Assembly: GCA_903941105.1 (NCBI GenBank)
Contig: CAJANL010000174.1
Coordinates: 1 to 56,758, forward strand
Reading direction: 5' to 3'
Length of the DNA: 56,758 bases
Origin: an uncultured Rhodospirillaceae bacterium
GTDB taxonomy: Bacteria > Pseudomonadota > Alphaproteobacteria > Rhodospirillales > Magnetospirillaceae
The notes below the pieces were generated by a model. It did no database searches and was not told where the DNA came from. It saw only the letters and a list, made by a program, of their open reading frames with translations. Each line of letters begins with the position of its first letter. The first letter of the stretch is position 1. The position numbers were made by a program, and so were the translations under genes. Positions 19,089-28,587 of the stretch are shown piece after piece.

Positions 19089-20270
19089 ATGCGCCTCCCG
19101 TCCGCTCTCCTGCTGGCGGCGATGGTTTGCGGCTGCGGGCCGGCCCAGCCGCCGGCCCCGACGGTGCCCTCTGGCGCCGACCGCCTGACGCTGTGGCCCG
19201 CCACCTTCGAGCAGCTGCCGGGCTGGCAGCAGGATGCCGCCGCCGCCGCCTTGCCCGCCCTGCTAAAGTCTTGCGAGCGCTTCGTGCGTCTGCCGCTGGA
19301 CCGCTCCATCGGCCTCGACGGCCTCGGTGGCGTCGCCGGTGACTGGTACGGCCCCTGCTCCGCTGCCGGCAAGGTGGCGCCCGGTGACCATGGCGCGGCA
19401 CGGAGCTATTTCGAGCAGTGGTTCGCGCCGCATCAGGCCAGCAACAACGGCAACCCCGATGGCCTCTTCACTGGTTATTTCGAGCCCGAGATCCGGGGCT
19501 CGAAACACCGCCAGGGCCGCTTTACCGTACCGATCCACGGCAAGCCGACCGACGCGGTCAACATCGATCTTGGCCGCTTCCGCTCCGAATGGCAGGGCGA
19601 ACAACTGGTGGGCCGCCTCAACGGCGGCCGCCTCGACCCCTATCCCAGCCGGGCCGATATCGAGGCCGGCGCCGTCGAGGGCAAGGCGCCGGTGCTGCTG
19701 TGGACCGACGATGCGGTCGACCTGCACATCATGCACATCCAGGGCTCCGGCCGGGTCCGGCTGGACGACGGCAGCGTGGTGCGCCTGGGTGTCGCCGGCA
19801 GCAACGGCCATAAATTCGTCGGCGTCGGCCGCGTGCTGAAGGAACAGGGCCGCCTCGACGACCTCTCCATGCCGGCCATCCGTGCCTGGCTGAAGGCTCA
19901 TCCGGCCGATGCCGCCGCCGTGCTGGCGAAGAATCCACGCTATATCTTCTATGCCGCCAATGCCGGTGAGGGTCCGGTGGGCACGGAAGGGGTTGCGCTG
20001 ACGGCGGAACGCTCGCTGGCGGTGGACCAGAAGTTCATCCCCCTCGGCCTGCCGCTGTGGCTGGACACCGTCGATCCCGCCGGCAAGCCGTTGCGCCGGG
20101 TGATGGTGGCGCAGGATACCGGCTCGGCCATCAAGGGTCCGGTGCGCGGCGATTTCTTCTGGGGCTTCGGCGAGGCCGCCTTCGACCAGGCCGGCCGCAT
20201 GAAGAGTCGCGGTCACTATTACCTGTTGCTGCCGCGCCAGCGCTCGCCGCGGCTGGCGGCGGCAGGGTAA
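19089..20270 (+). CDS. mltA: Membrane-bound lytic murein transglycosylase A
   Basis: Cleaves peptidoglycan glycan strands to 1,6-anhydro products. The 393-residue precursor has a short signal ending in a lipobox-like VCGC (residues 13-16, Cys16 probably lipidated), followed by the MltA barwin-like region (FTGYFEPEIRGS; YPSRADIEAGAVEGKAPVLLW) and a C-terminal 3D domain with the aspartates of AQDTGSAIKGPVRGDFFWG. It begins 7 bp after the Tim44-like gene and ends at a strong bidirectional terminator. Confidence 0.94.
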   Translation: MRLPSALLLAAMVCGCGPAQPPAPTVPSGADRLTLWPATFEQLPGWQQDAAAAALPALLKSCERFVRLPLDRSIGLDGLGGVAGDWYGPCSAAGKVAPGDHGAARSYFEQWFAPHQASNNGNPDGLFTGYFEPEIRGSKHRQGRFTVPIHGKPTDAVNIDLGRFRSEWQGEQLVGRLNGGRLDPYPSRADIEAGAVEGKAPVLLWTDDAVDLHIMHIQGSGRVRLDDGSVVRLGVAGSNGHKFVGVGRVLKEQGRLDDLSMPAIRAWLKAHPADAAAVLAKNPRYIFYAANAGEGPVGTEGVALTAERSLAVDQKFIPLGLPLWLDTVDPAGKPLRRVMVAQDTGSAIKGPVRGDFFWGFGEAAFDQAGRMKSRGHYYLLLPRQRSPRLAAAG

Positions 20271-20273
20271 AAG

Positions 20274-20298
20274 CCCCCCTCCCCGCCGGGGAGGGGGG
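20274..20298. terminator. Bidirectional intrinsic terminator
   Basis: Perfect 11-bp GC-only stem (CCCCCCTCCCC / GGGGAGGGGGG) with a 3-nt GCC loop, starting 3 bp after the mltA stop and ending 7 bp before the convergent cytochrome c stop. Short A and T tracts flank it. Confidence 0.8.
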
Positions 20299-20305
20299 TC
20301 TTGCC

Positions 20306-21067
20306 TCAATCCCGGCCCATCAGCGAGATATGGGCGTAGATGTTCTTCCAGTCCTCGGCCGTCTTGCCCTTCATCAGCTCGTCGAAGTCCTCGTGGTTGC
20401 GCCGGCCGGTGAAGAACAGCTCGATCTGGGCGCGCAGATACTTCATATGCTGCAGCGCCAGCGGCGGCTTCTTGACGCGGCCCTGGCCCTGCTTGCCGTG
20501 GCATTCGGCGCAGTCGGCGTCGTAGAGCTTCTTGCCCACAAGGATGTCGCCCGGCTCGCGCGGGATCTGGATCACCTGCTTCATCTTCATCAGGCGGGCA
20601 TGGGCGTCCATGGGCTCGTCCTCGCGCGGCGGCTTGGTGGTGAGGGTGATGCCGGATAGATAGGTGGTGATGTCGCGTACGTCGCGTTCCGGCAGCTCGC
20701 GTTCATTGGCGAAAGGGATCATGGGGATGTTCTCGCGCTCGCGGCTCTTGAACTTGCGCACCTGCTCGGCGAGGTAATCCTTGTTGAGCCCGGCTAGCCG
20801 CGGATAGACGCCGCCGCCGCCGCCCTCGCCGAACTCGCCGTGGCAGGCGGCGCAGACCCGGTTGAGGTCGCGCGCCGCGGCCTCGTCGTATTTGTAGGCG
20901 GTGCCGTCCACCATATCGGCACTGTTGGCCGGAGGGGGGGCGGCGACGACGGGCGCGGCCGCCGGGGGCGGGGGCGCCGGCACGGCCTTCTTCGGCTTTT
21001 CCGCCGCGGCGGCGCCGGCCGTCCACAGCAAGGCCACCGTCACCGCAATCACCGTCGCCCGTGCCAT
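20306..21067 (-). CDS. Dihaem c-type cytochrome (cytochrome c4-like), periplasmic
   Basis: A 253-residue precursor with a cleavable signal (about 1-22) and a Pro/Ala-rich linker (28-48). Two covalent haem sites are CAACH (72-76) and CAECH (186-190), and later methionines could be axial ligands. The two-domain layout resembles cytochrome c4 or soluble dihaem electron carriers. It probably shuttles electrons in the periplasm; the donor and oxidase are not in the window. It is convergent with mltA. Confidence 0.88.
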   Translation of the reverse strand: MARATVIAVTVALLWTAGAAAAEKPKKAVPAPPPPAAAPVVAAPPPANSADMVDGTAYKYDEAAARDLNRVCAACHGEFGEGGGGGVYPRLAGLNKDYLAEQVRKFKSRERENIPMIPFANERELPERDVRDITTYLSGITLTTKPPREDEPMDAHARLMKMKQVIQIPREPGDILVGKKLYDADCAECHGKQGQGRVKKPPLALQHMKYLRAQIELFFTGRRNHEDFDELMKGKTAEDWKNIYAHISLMGRD

Positions 21068-21140
21068 ATTTCGTCTCGCTTCAAGGGTGAAGGAAAGTCC
21101 GACCGTTAGCGCCCCTTCCGGCTTTTCGCCTTGAGCGTCG

Positions 21141-21677
21141 TCAAGTGGCCTTGGGCCGGAAGGCCTTGCACACCGCTGGATCGGTTTCGAGGAAGGCGCC
21201 GTCGATCAAATCGATGCAATACGGTACCGCCGGCATCACCGCCACCAGGCAGTCGGCGATGGCAGAGGGCTTGCCCGGCAGGTTGATGATCAGGCTCTGG
21301 CCGCGAATGCCGGCGGTCTGGCGCGACAGGATGGCGGTGGGCACCACCTTGAGGCTGACCGCCCGCATCAATTCACCGAAACCCGGCATCATCTTGTCGC
21401 ACACCGCCTCGGTGGCCTCGGGGGTGACGTCGCGCGGCGCCGGGCCGGTGCCGCCGGTGGTGACGATCAGCGAACAACCCTCGCGGTCGGCCAACTCGAT
21501 CAGGGTGGCCTCGATGACCGCCCGCTCGTCCGGGATGACGCGGGCCACCGGGTGCCAGGGGGAGGTGAGGTATCGCGTCAGCTCGTCGACGATGGCGGGA
21601 CCGCCCTTGTCCTCATAGACGCCGCGGCTGGCCCGGTCCGAGACGGTGAGGATGCCGATGGGGACGGAATTACTCAT
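21141..21677 (-). CDS. mog: Molybdopterin adenylyltransferase
   Basis: Adenylylates molybdopterin before molybdate insertion. The 178-residue protein has the MoCF/Mog signature [17 protein letters not shown] (73-89), an N-terminal [12 protein letters not shown], and a C-terminal NLPGKPSA. The ATG at 21677 is the family start; a longer opening reaching back over the divergent YbjQ-like gene is rejected. A similar fold occurs in MoaB, but [12 protein letters not shown] favours Mog. Confidence 0.92.
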   Translation of the reverse strand: MSNSVPIGILTVSDRASRGVYEDKGGPAIVDELTRYLTSPWHPVARVIPDERAVIEATLIELADREGCSLIVTTGGTGPAPRDVTPEATEAVCDKMMPGFGELMRAVSLKVVPTAILSRQTAGIRGQSLIINLPGKPSAIADCLVAVMPAVPYCIDLIDGAFLETDPAVCKAFRPKAT

Positions 21678-21741
21678 GGATGGGTTCTCCTGCTCGTCGG
21701 GGGCGGCTATGATGCCGCATCCAGGGGCCAGGAGGAATGCC

Positions 21742-22065
21742 ATGATCGTCACCACCACCGACGGCGTCGAGGGACGCCGCATCACAGCCTATCTCGGCGT
21801 CGTCTCGGGTGACGCGGTGATGGGCACCAACCTGTTCCGCGACATGTTCGCCGCCGTGCGCGACGTGGTCGGTGGCCGCGCCGGTGGCTACGAAAAGGCG
21901 CTGCAGGAAGCCAAGCAGGCGGCGCTGGCCGATCTGGAGGCGCAGGCCCAGGCGTTGGGCGCCGATGCCGTGGTGGCGGTGGACCTCGACTACGAGGTCA
22001 TTGGCGGCGATTCCAAGACCATGCTGATGGTCAGCGCCAATGGAACGGCGGTCAAGTTGGGTTAA
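21742..22065 (+). CDS. YbjQ/DUF74 family protein
   Basis: A 107-residue protein of the YbjQ family (putative heavy-metal-binding pentamer). It starts [14 protein letters not shown], has the conserved [18 protein letters not shown] segment, and ends with the [14 protein letters not shown] strand. An excellent AGGAGG site precedes the ATG at 21742. Metal binding is a family annotation from structure, not proven function. It is divergent from mog. Confidence 0.9.
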   Translation: MIVTTTDGVEGRRITAYLGVVSGDAVMGTNLFRDMFAAVRDVVGGRAGGYEKALQEAKQAALADLEAQAQALGADAVVAVDLDYEVIGGDSKTMLMVSANGTAVKLG

Positions 22066-22124
22066 CGCCGTCTTAACCGGCGGTAATCTAGAACGGGCAG
22101 GGCGCATCTATTGGATAGCAGCCC

Positions 22125-22781
22125 TTGTCCGTTCGTGTTGTCCTCGCCGTGGTTCTGCTGGCTGGCCTGTGCGGCTGTGCGCCGCCGCGGCCGCGTGTGG
22201 TCGCGCTCCCGCCGTTACCCGCCCCCTCCCCGTTGATTGATCCCTACACCGCCTGTCTCAAGGACTTGCGGGACAGTCGCGTCGCCTTTGAACCGGTCGG
22301 CGAATATGAAACCGGGGGTTCGTGCGGCATCGCCAATCCGGTCCGGGTCAGCGCCGCCCCGGTCGACTGGAACAAGCCCGGCGTGATGTCGTGCGAAATG
22401 GCGCGGACGGTGGCCCGCTTCGAGGCCGAGGTGGTGCAGCCGCTGGCGCTGCGCCATTTCGGCCAGCGGGTGGTGCGCCTCAATCATATGGGGACCTACG
22501 ACTGCCGTACCCAGAGGACCACCAAGGCGGCCACCGCCGGCCGCATCTCCGAGCATTCCAAGGGCCAGGCGCTCGATCTCGGCGGTTTCGGACTGGCCGA
22601 CGGCACCGTGGTCTCGGTCAAGAAGGACTGGCGCGGCGCCGGGCAGAAAAGCGAGTTCCTGCAGGCGGTGGCGCAGGCCTCGTGCCAGACCTTCAACGTG
22701 GTCCTGACGCCCAATCACGACCGCCTGCATCAGGATCATCTTCACCTGGACATAGGCCCGCATAGGCTTTGCGGCTACTGA
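22125..22781 (+). CDS. Extensin-like C-terminal domain lipoprotein
   Basis: A 218-residue envelope protein with an N-terminal hydrophobic segment and possible lipobox LCGC (15-18), then a Pro-rich linker and an extensin-like_C domain. Motifs HSKGQALD (144-151) and HQDHLHLD (202-209) give the His/Asp/His pattern of LAS-type zinc peptidases (M15 fold), suggesting a peptidoglycan D,D-carboxypeptidase-like role (inference). Four or more cysteines may form disulfides. The start is TTG at 22125, the least certain part; no better start is in frame before the signal segment. Confidence 0.85.
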   Translation: MSVRVVLAVVLLAGLCGCAPPRPRVVALPPLPAPSPLIDPYTACLKDLRDSRVAFEPVGEYETGGSCGIANPVRVSAAPVDWNKPGVMSCEMARTVARFEAEVVQPLALRHFGQRVVRLNHMGTYDCRTQRTTKAATAGRISEHSKGQALDLGGFGLADGTVVSVKKDWRGAGQKSEFLQAVAQASCQTFNVVLTPNHDRLHQDHLHLDIGPHRLCGY

Positions 22782-22836
22782 GGGTCCGCCCTCCGTCCGA
22801 TGGACTCCATGACCGCGATTGCTGAACTCTGCCGTC

Positions 22837-23403
22837 ATGAACGGCAAGATGATCCCCATCGCCGTGGCGGCCCTGGCAGCGGTGACAAGTCCATCGCTTC
22901 CGGCCGCCGCCCCCCCGCCCTCGACGGCAGCCGTCGCGGCGTTTCAGGTCAGCCGCCCGCCCGCCCCCAGGGTGCTGACGGTCGCCGCCGCCCAACTCAC
23001 CTGCCTGGCGCTCAACGTCTATTGGGAGGCCCGTGGCGAGCTGCTGGCCGGACAGGCGGCGGTGGCCCATGTCACCCTCAACCGGGTGGGTTCGCCGGAT
23101 TTCCCCAACTCCATTTGCGGCGTGGTGATGCAGACCGGCGCCGATGGCTCGTGCCAATTCGGTTGGTGGTGCAGCAGCAGACGCACTCCGGCCGACCCGG
23201 CGGCGTGGCAGCGGTCGCAGGAGGTGGCCCGGCGAGCCCTGGCCGGCAGCCCCGATCCCACCGGCGGCGCCCTCTACTTCCACCATGTGAACGAGCGCCC
23301 GAGCTTTGCCATCGGTCGTTATGCGGGTGACGTCCGCATCGGTGATCATCTGTTTTTCCGCCTTGCCGGGAAGGCAACTTCCTCACAGATGGTGAGACAC
23401 TGA
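22837..23403 (+). CDS. SleB-type cell wall hydrolase
   Basis: A 188-residue secreted enzyme with a signal-like N-terminus (about 1-25), an Ala/Pro linker and a SleB/Hydrolase_2 domain. The catalytic glutamate lies in NVYWEARGE (Glu64, matching the family YxEARGE), and the QFGWWC and FHHVNERP-type segments follow. It is predicted to act as a peptidoglycan lytic transglycosylase in the periplasm. The ATG at 22837 starts the signal peptide. It lies beside another wall-active gene. Confidence 0.88.
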   Translation: MNGKMIPIAVAALAAVTSPSLPAAAPPPSTAAVAAFQVSRPPAPRVLTVAAAQLTCLALNVYWEARGELLAGQAAVAHVTLNRVGSPDFPNSICGVVMQTGADGSCQFGWWCSSRRTPADPAAWQRSQEVARRALAGSPDPTGGALYFHHVNERPSFAIGRYAGDVRIGDHLFFRLAGKATSSQMVRH

Positions 23404-23794
23404 CAAACCCTGGGTTGCTCGTTCATTCTGGGCCAATCTGGGATATGTCATCATTCATGAATGGACGGACTGGTTCCCCCAGTCCTCGGTCCGTCCCTAC
23501 AGCACCGCCCGCAATCGCTTGCCGCCCAGCCGGTCCGCTCGCCGTAAGGGCGTAGTGGATGGGCGCGTGGGTGTCTCGGCTCGATCGGGTCGTCGCAACG
23601 AGGAACCCCTCCCCGGACAGTCGCAGGAAAACCCCTAGTCAACCACGGCGCGTTTTGTCGACAACATTTAGTGCCGTCACAACAATGTCACACCAGGGGA
23701 AGGAAGTAGCGATGATGTCGTGACGAGTGCATTGCCGCCATGCCCCGAAGTCCCCATAACAATAGGGGGAACCACTTCCGAGAGGGGCCGCGCC
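23404..23794. other. Gene-free interval upstream of the glutamate dehydrogenase
   Basis: 391 bp with no credible gene. It contains a 12-bp perfect palindrome CATTCATGAATG (23452-23463), directly followed by two mutually exclusive hairpins (23463-23496). TTGTCGACAA (23658-23667) is another palindrome. It probably contains the gdh promoter and the terminator of the hydrolase gene. Confidence 0.6.
23463..23496 (+). terminator. Alternative hairpins after the SleB-type gene
   Basis: GGACGGAC (23463-23470) can pair with GTCCGTCC (23489-23496), while GGACTGG (23467-23473) pairs with CCAGTCC (23479-23485) around TTCCC. The stems share bases and so compete. No long T-run follows, so terminator versus attenuator is open. 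Confidence 0.4.
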
Positions 23795-26700
23795 ATGGTT
23801 GCCAGCTTGAAGGATCGCCTTGCCTCGGACATCGCCGGGCGGGCACAGCGGCGAATGGGCGAGGCGGCGGCCGAGCTGGCGCGGGCCTTCGTCACCGGAA
23901 TGCCGGCGGGCGATCTGGAAAGCGCCAACCCCGACACCTTGACGGCGGCGACGCTGGGGCTGTTCGCCTTCATGCGCCTGCGGCCGCCGGGCGAGGTGGC
24001 GCTGCGCGCCTTCAATCCCATCCCGGGCCAGGACGGTTGGCTCAGTGCCCATTCGGTGGTGGAGATCATCAACGACGACATGCCGTTCCTGGTGGACTCG
24101 GTGGCGGCCGAGTTGGCCCGGCGCGGCATTACCATCCATCTGCTGGTGCATCCGGTATTGCCGGTGCGGCGCGATGCGGCGGGACTGCTGTCGACCCTGT
24201 CGCCGGAAGGCCGCGCCGAGTCGGTGATGCATATCGAGATCGACCGCCAGGATGCGCGGGCCCTCGCGGTGTTGACGGCGGCGCTGGGGGAGGTGCTGGC
24301 TCAGGTTCGCCTGGCGGTAGGCGCCTGGACGGCCATGCGCGGCAGTCTGCGCGAGGCGACGGCCGAATTGGCCGGCTCGAAGGCGCGCATGCCGGCGGAT
24401 GAGCTGGCCGAGGCGGTGGCGTTCCTCGACTGGCTGCACGATGATCATTTCACTTTCCTGGGCAGCCGCAGCTTCGATTTTTCCGCCGACGGCACCATCA
24501 CAACCACACCGGACAGTGGCATGGGGATTCTGAGGGATCCGACCCAGCGGGTGTTCGACGATGCCATGGCGCTGGCCGATCTGCCGCCCGAACTGAAGTC
24601 GTTCCTGATGCGGCCCAGCCTGCTGCTGGTCACCAAGTCGGGCCGCCGCGCCACGGTGCACCGGCCGGTCCATATGGACGTCATCGGCGTCAAGCGCTTC
24701 GGCCGTGGCGGCGAGGTGGTGGGAATGCAGGTCTTCCTCGGCCTGTTCACCTCGGCCGCCTATACCCGCAGCCCGGCGCAGATTCCGCTGTTGCGGCGCA
24801 AGGTGACGACGGTGGCGGCACGGGCCGGCTTCTCGCCCAATTCCCACGACGGCAAGGCGTTGGCCGCCATCCTCGACAGCTATCCCCGCGATGAGCTGTT
24901 TCAGATTTCCGAGGAGGCGCTGTTCCACACCGCGCTGGGGGTGCTCGACATCCTCGACCGGCCGCGGCCGGCGCTGTTCGTGCGCCTGGACGAATTCGAG
25001 CGCTTTGCCTCCTGTTTGGTCTATGTGCCACGCGACCGCTATGACACACCCTTGCGGCTGGCGGTGGTGGCGCTGCTGGAACAGGCGTTCGAGGGCCGGC
25101 TGGAAGCCTACTTCACTCAGGTGGCCGATCAGCCGCTGGCCCGGTTGCACATCCTGATCCGGGTCAAGCCGGGACGGCTGCCGGTGGTCAACCTCAAATC
25201 GCTGGAAACCGCCATCGCCGGCGTCACCCGTTCGTGGCCGGAGCAGTTGCAGCACGCCCTGGTGCAGGCCCATGGCGAGGGCGAAGGCGTCGGGCTGGCG
25301 CGGCGCTATGCCCAGGCCTTTCCCGCCTCGTACCGCGAGCGCGATACCGCCGCCGCCGCCGTGGCCGACATCGAGCATGTGGATGCGGTGGTGCGTGGCG
25401 GCGACCTCGCCCTCGACCTGTGCCGGCGACCCGAAGCGGCGCCGCACGAGGGCCGCCTCAAGGTCTACCGGCTGGGGCGGCCGGTGCCGTTGTCCGACGT
25501 GTTGCCCATGCTGGAGGCCATGGGGCTGCGGGTCATCGCCGAGGTGCCGCACGAAATCATCGCGGCGGGTGATATCTCGGAGCCGGTGTGGATTCACGAT
25601 TTCACGGTGGAGACCGCCGATGGCTCGGTCATGGATGTCGCCGGCCGGCGCGGAGCGTTCCAGGAGGCGCTGGCAGCGGCATGGCGGGGCGAGGCGGAAA
25701 GCGACGGCTTCAACCGTCTGGTGCTGGCCGCCGGCCTGGACTGGCGCGAGGTGGCCATCCTGCGCACCTATGCCAAGTACCTGCGCCAGGCCGGCTCCGC
25801 CTACAGCCAGGCCTATATGGAGCGCGCCCTGGTCGACAATCCGGTCGCCACTGCCGCCCTCGTGGCGCTGTTCCGTGCCCGATTCGATCCCGCCGGCTCG
25901 GGCGAGGCGGATGCGGCGGACGCCGCTGTGGCAACGGTGCTCGACAAGGTGGCGGGCGCCGACGACGACCGCATTCTGCGCCGCTTCCTCAACCTGATCC
26001 GCGCCACCCTGCGCACCAATTGGTTCCTCGGCCGCACCGCCATCGCGGTCAAGCTCGACAGCCGCGCCATCGACGAGCTGCCCGCCCCCCGTCCCCTGGT
26101 GGAGGTGTTCGTCTGCTCACCGGCGGTGGAGGCGGTGCATCTGCGCGGCGGCAAGGTGGCGCGCGGCGGTATCCGCTGGTCGGATCGCCGCGAGGATTTC
26201 CGGACCGAGGTGCTGGGCCTGATGAAGGCGCAGATGGTCAAGAATGCGGTGATCGTGCCGGTGGGGGCCAAGGGCGGCTTCGTGGTCAAGCGCCAGCCGG
26301 CCAGCCGCGACGAGGCCATCGCCTGCTACCGGACCTTCATCGGCGCCCTGCTCGATCTCACCGACAACCTGGACGGCGCCCGGGTGGTGCCGCCCGAGGG
26401 CGTGCGGCGCCGCGACGGCGACGATCCCTATCTGGTGGTGGCGGCCGACAAGGGCACCGCCAGCTTCTCCGACATCGCCAACGCCATTTCGGTGGAACGC
26501 GGCTTCTGGCTGGGTGACGCTTTCGCCAGCGGCGGCAGCCACGGCTACGACCACAAGGGCATGGGCATTACCGCCCGTGGCGCCTGGGAGGCGGTCAAGC
26601 GCCACTTCCGCGAGCTGGGTTCGGACGTGCAGGCCGAGGACTTCACCGTCGCCGGGGTGGGTGACATGGCCGGCGACGTGTTCGGCAACGCCATGCTGTG

Positions 26701-28510
26701 CTCGCCCCATATCCGGCTGGTGGCGGCCTTCAACCACAGCCACATCTTCGTCGATCCCGATCCCCACCCCGAACGCAGCTTCGTCGAGCGGCAGCGGCTG
26801 TTTCGCGAGACCCGTGCCTGGCCCGATTACGACCTGACGCTGATTTCCGAGGGCGGCGGTGTATGGTCGCGCGCGGCCAAGTCGATCCCGATCTCGTCCG
26901 CCATGCAGGCCCGCTTCGCCATCACGGCCACCAGCCTGACCCCCACCGAGCTGATCCGGGCCATCCTTCAGGCGCCGGTCGACCTGCTGTTCTTCGGCGG
27001 CATCGGCACCGTGGTCAAGGCGCGGACCGAGAGTCATGCCGAGGTCGGCGACCGTGCCAACGACGCCATCCGGGTCGATGCCCGCACCCTCAAGGCCCGG
27101 GTGGTCGGCGAGGGCGCCAATCTGGCGGTCACCCAGTTGGGGCGCATCGAATACGCCCTGACCGGCGGCCGCCTCAATACCGACGCCATCGACAATTCGG
27201 CCGGAGTCGACACCTCGGACCACGAGGTCAACATCAAGATCCTGCTGGACGAGCCGGTGCGGGCCGGCGAGATGACCGGCAAGCAGCGCGACCGCCTGCT
27301 AGGCGAGATGACCGACGACGTCGCCGCCCTGGTGCTGGGCGACAATTACCTGCAGACCCAGGCCATCTCCATGCTGGAGGCGCAGGGGCCGGATATCCTC
27401 GACGCCGAGGCTCGCTTCATGCGGCTGCTGGAAAAGGCGGGGCGACTCGACCGTGGCCTGGAATTCCTGCCCGCCGACGAGACCCTGACCGAACGCGCCG
27501 CCCACAAGACCGGCTTGACGCGGCCCGAGCTGGCGGTGCTGCTGGCCTATGGCAAGATCTGGCTCTACGAGCACGTGCTGCACTCCGACCTGCCCGACGA
27601 TCCCTTTACCGCCGCCGATCTGGCGCGATATTTCCCCGGCGCGCTGCAAAGCCGCTTCGCCGCCGACATCCCCCGTCACCGCCTGCGCCGCGAGATCGTC
27701 GCCACGGTGGTGACCAACAGCATCGTCAACCGGGTCGGCGGCGCCTTCGTCGCCGACGTCATGGAGCGCAGCGGCCACTTGCCGGCCCAGGTGGCGCGGG
27801 CCTATATCGTCGCCCGCGACGCCTTCTCCCTGCGTGAGGTGTGGCAGGCGATCGAGGCGCTCGACGGCAGCGTGCCGGCCGCCGCCCAGACCGCCATGGC
27901 CATCGAGACCAACCGGCTGGTGGAGCGAGCCACCCTGTGGGTGCTGCGTTCGGTGCCGTCGCCGTTCTCGCTCTCCGCCGCCATCGCCGAGCTGGCTCCC
28001 GGCGTCGCCGCCCTGGCCGGCGCGCTGCCGGCGGTGCTGCCGGCCGACGCCGCCGCCGCGGTGGCGGCCCGTGTCGCCCAGTTCGTGGCGCAAGGGGTGC
28101 CCGAGGCCATGGCGCAGCGGGTGGGCAACCTGATCGTGCTGGCCTCGGCCGCCGACATCGTGCGCATCGCCGGCCGTACCGAACTGGCGGTGGAGGCGGC
28201 CGGTCAGTTGTATTTCACCGTGGGGGCGCGGCTCGGCCTCGGCTGGCTGCGTGCCTCGGCCGAACGGCTGTCGGGGCGCGGCCACTGGCAGAAGCTGGCG
28301 GCGGCGGCGGCCATCGAGGATCTCTACGGCCACCAGCGCGACCTGACCCTGGCGGTGGCGGCGGCGGGCTCCATCGAGGCCTGGAGCGACACCCGCCGCG
28401 CCGCCATGGACCGCGCCGACTCCCTGGTGGCCGAGATCAAGGCGGCGCCGCATATCGACCTCGCCATGATCACGGTGGCCAACCGGCAGCTACGGACGCT
28501 GCTGGATTGA
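23795..28510 (+). CDS. NAD-dependent glutamate dehydrogenase, large (~180 kDa) type
   Basis: Converts glutamate to 2-oxoglutarate and ammonia with NAD+, typically catabolic. The 1571-residue protein matches the L_180 class: a long N-terminal regulatory region with ACT-like parts (NDDMPFLVDS near residue 90, IHLLVHPVLPVRRD), then the catalytic domain with VRGGIRWSDR-like (ARGGIRWSDRREDFRTEVLGL) and GAKGGFVVK (around residue 823), and a helical C-terminal region. The ATG at 23795 has GAGAGGGG upstream; a GTG at 23720 is less likely. It stands alone, with its own upstream region. Confidence 0.96.
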   Translation: MVASLKDRLASDIAGRAQRRMGEAAAELARAFVTGMPAGDLESANPDTLTAATLGLFAFMRLRPPGEVALRAFNPIPGQDGWLSAHSVVEIINDDMPFLVDSVAAELARRGITIHLLVHPVLPVRRDAAGLLSTLSPEGRAESVMHIEIDRQDARALAVLTAALGEVLAQVRLAVGAWTAMRGSLREATAELAGSKARMPADELAEAVAFLDWLHDDHFTFLGSRSFDFSADGTITTTPDSGMGILRDPTQRVFDDAMALADLPPELKSFLMRPSLLLVTKSGRRATVHRPVHMDVIGVKRFGRGGEVVGMQVFLGLFTSAAYTRSPAQIPLLRRKVTTVAARAGFSPNSHDGKALAAILDSYPRDELFQISEEALFHTALGVLDILDRPRPALFVRLDEFERFASCLVYVPRDRYDTPLRLAVVALLEQAFEGRLEAYFTQVADQPLARLHILIRVKPGRLPVVNLKSLETAIAGVTRSWPEQLQHALVQAHGEGEGVGLARRYAQAFPASYRERDTAAAAVADIEHVDAVVRGGDLALDLCRRPEAAPHEGRLKVYRLGRPVPLSDVLPMLEAMGLRVIAEVPHEIIAAGDISEPVWIHDFTVETADGSVMDVAGRRGAFQEALAAAWRGEAESDGFNRLVLAAGLDWREVAILRTYAKYLRQAGSAYSQAYMERALVDNPVATAALVALFRARFDPAGSGEADAADAAVATVLDKVAGADDDRILRRFLNLIRATLRTNWFLGRTAIAVKLDSRAIDELPAPRPLVEVFVCSPAVEAVHLRGGKVARGGIRWSDRREDFRTEVLGLMKAQMVKNAVIVPVGAKGGFVVKRQPASRDEAIACYRTFIGALLDLTDNLDGARVVPPEGVRRRDGDDPYLVVAADKGTASFSDIANAISVERGFWLGDAFASGGSHGYDHKGMGITARGAWEAVKRHFRELGSDVQAEDFTVAGVGDMAGDVFGNAMLCSPHIRLVAAFNHSHIFVDPDPHPERSFVERQRLFRETRAWPDYDLTLISEGGGVWSRAAKSIPISSAMQARFAITATSLTPTELIRAILQAPVDLLFFGGIGTVVKARTESHAEVGDRANDAIRVDARTLKARVVGEGANLAVTQLGRIEYALTGGRLNTDAIDNSAGVDTSDHEVNIKILLDEPVRAGEMTGKQRDRLLGEMTDDVAALVLGDNYLQTQAISMLEAQGPDILDAEARFMRLLEKAGRLDRGLEFLPADETLTERAAHKTGLTRPELAVLLAYGKIWLYEHVLHSDLPDDPFTAADLARYFPGALQSRFAADIPRHRLRREIVATVVTNSIVNRVGGAFVADVMERSGHLPAQVARAYIVARDAFSLREVWQAIEALDGSVPAAAQTAMAIETNRLVERATLWVLRSVPSPFSLSAAIAELAPGVAALAGALPAVLPADAAAAVAARVAQFVAQGVPEAMAQRVGNLIVLASAADIVRIAGRTELAVEAAGQLYFTVGARLGLGWLRASAERLSGRGHWQKLAAAAAIEDLYGHQRDLTLAVAAAGSIEAWSDTRRAAMDRADSLVAEIKAAPHIDLAMITVANRQLRTLLD

Positions 28511-28587
28511 GGGGGCGCGCACATTTTTTGTCGTGCCCCTACCGTCTTGGCGGTAAAACCATTCTGTCACCGCCATCGGAGCCCGCC

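Noticed and set aside
23639..25597. 652-codon open frame opposite the glutamate dehydrogenase
   Set aside because: Antisense artefact; no domain, and the dehydrogenase is well supported.
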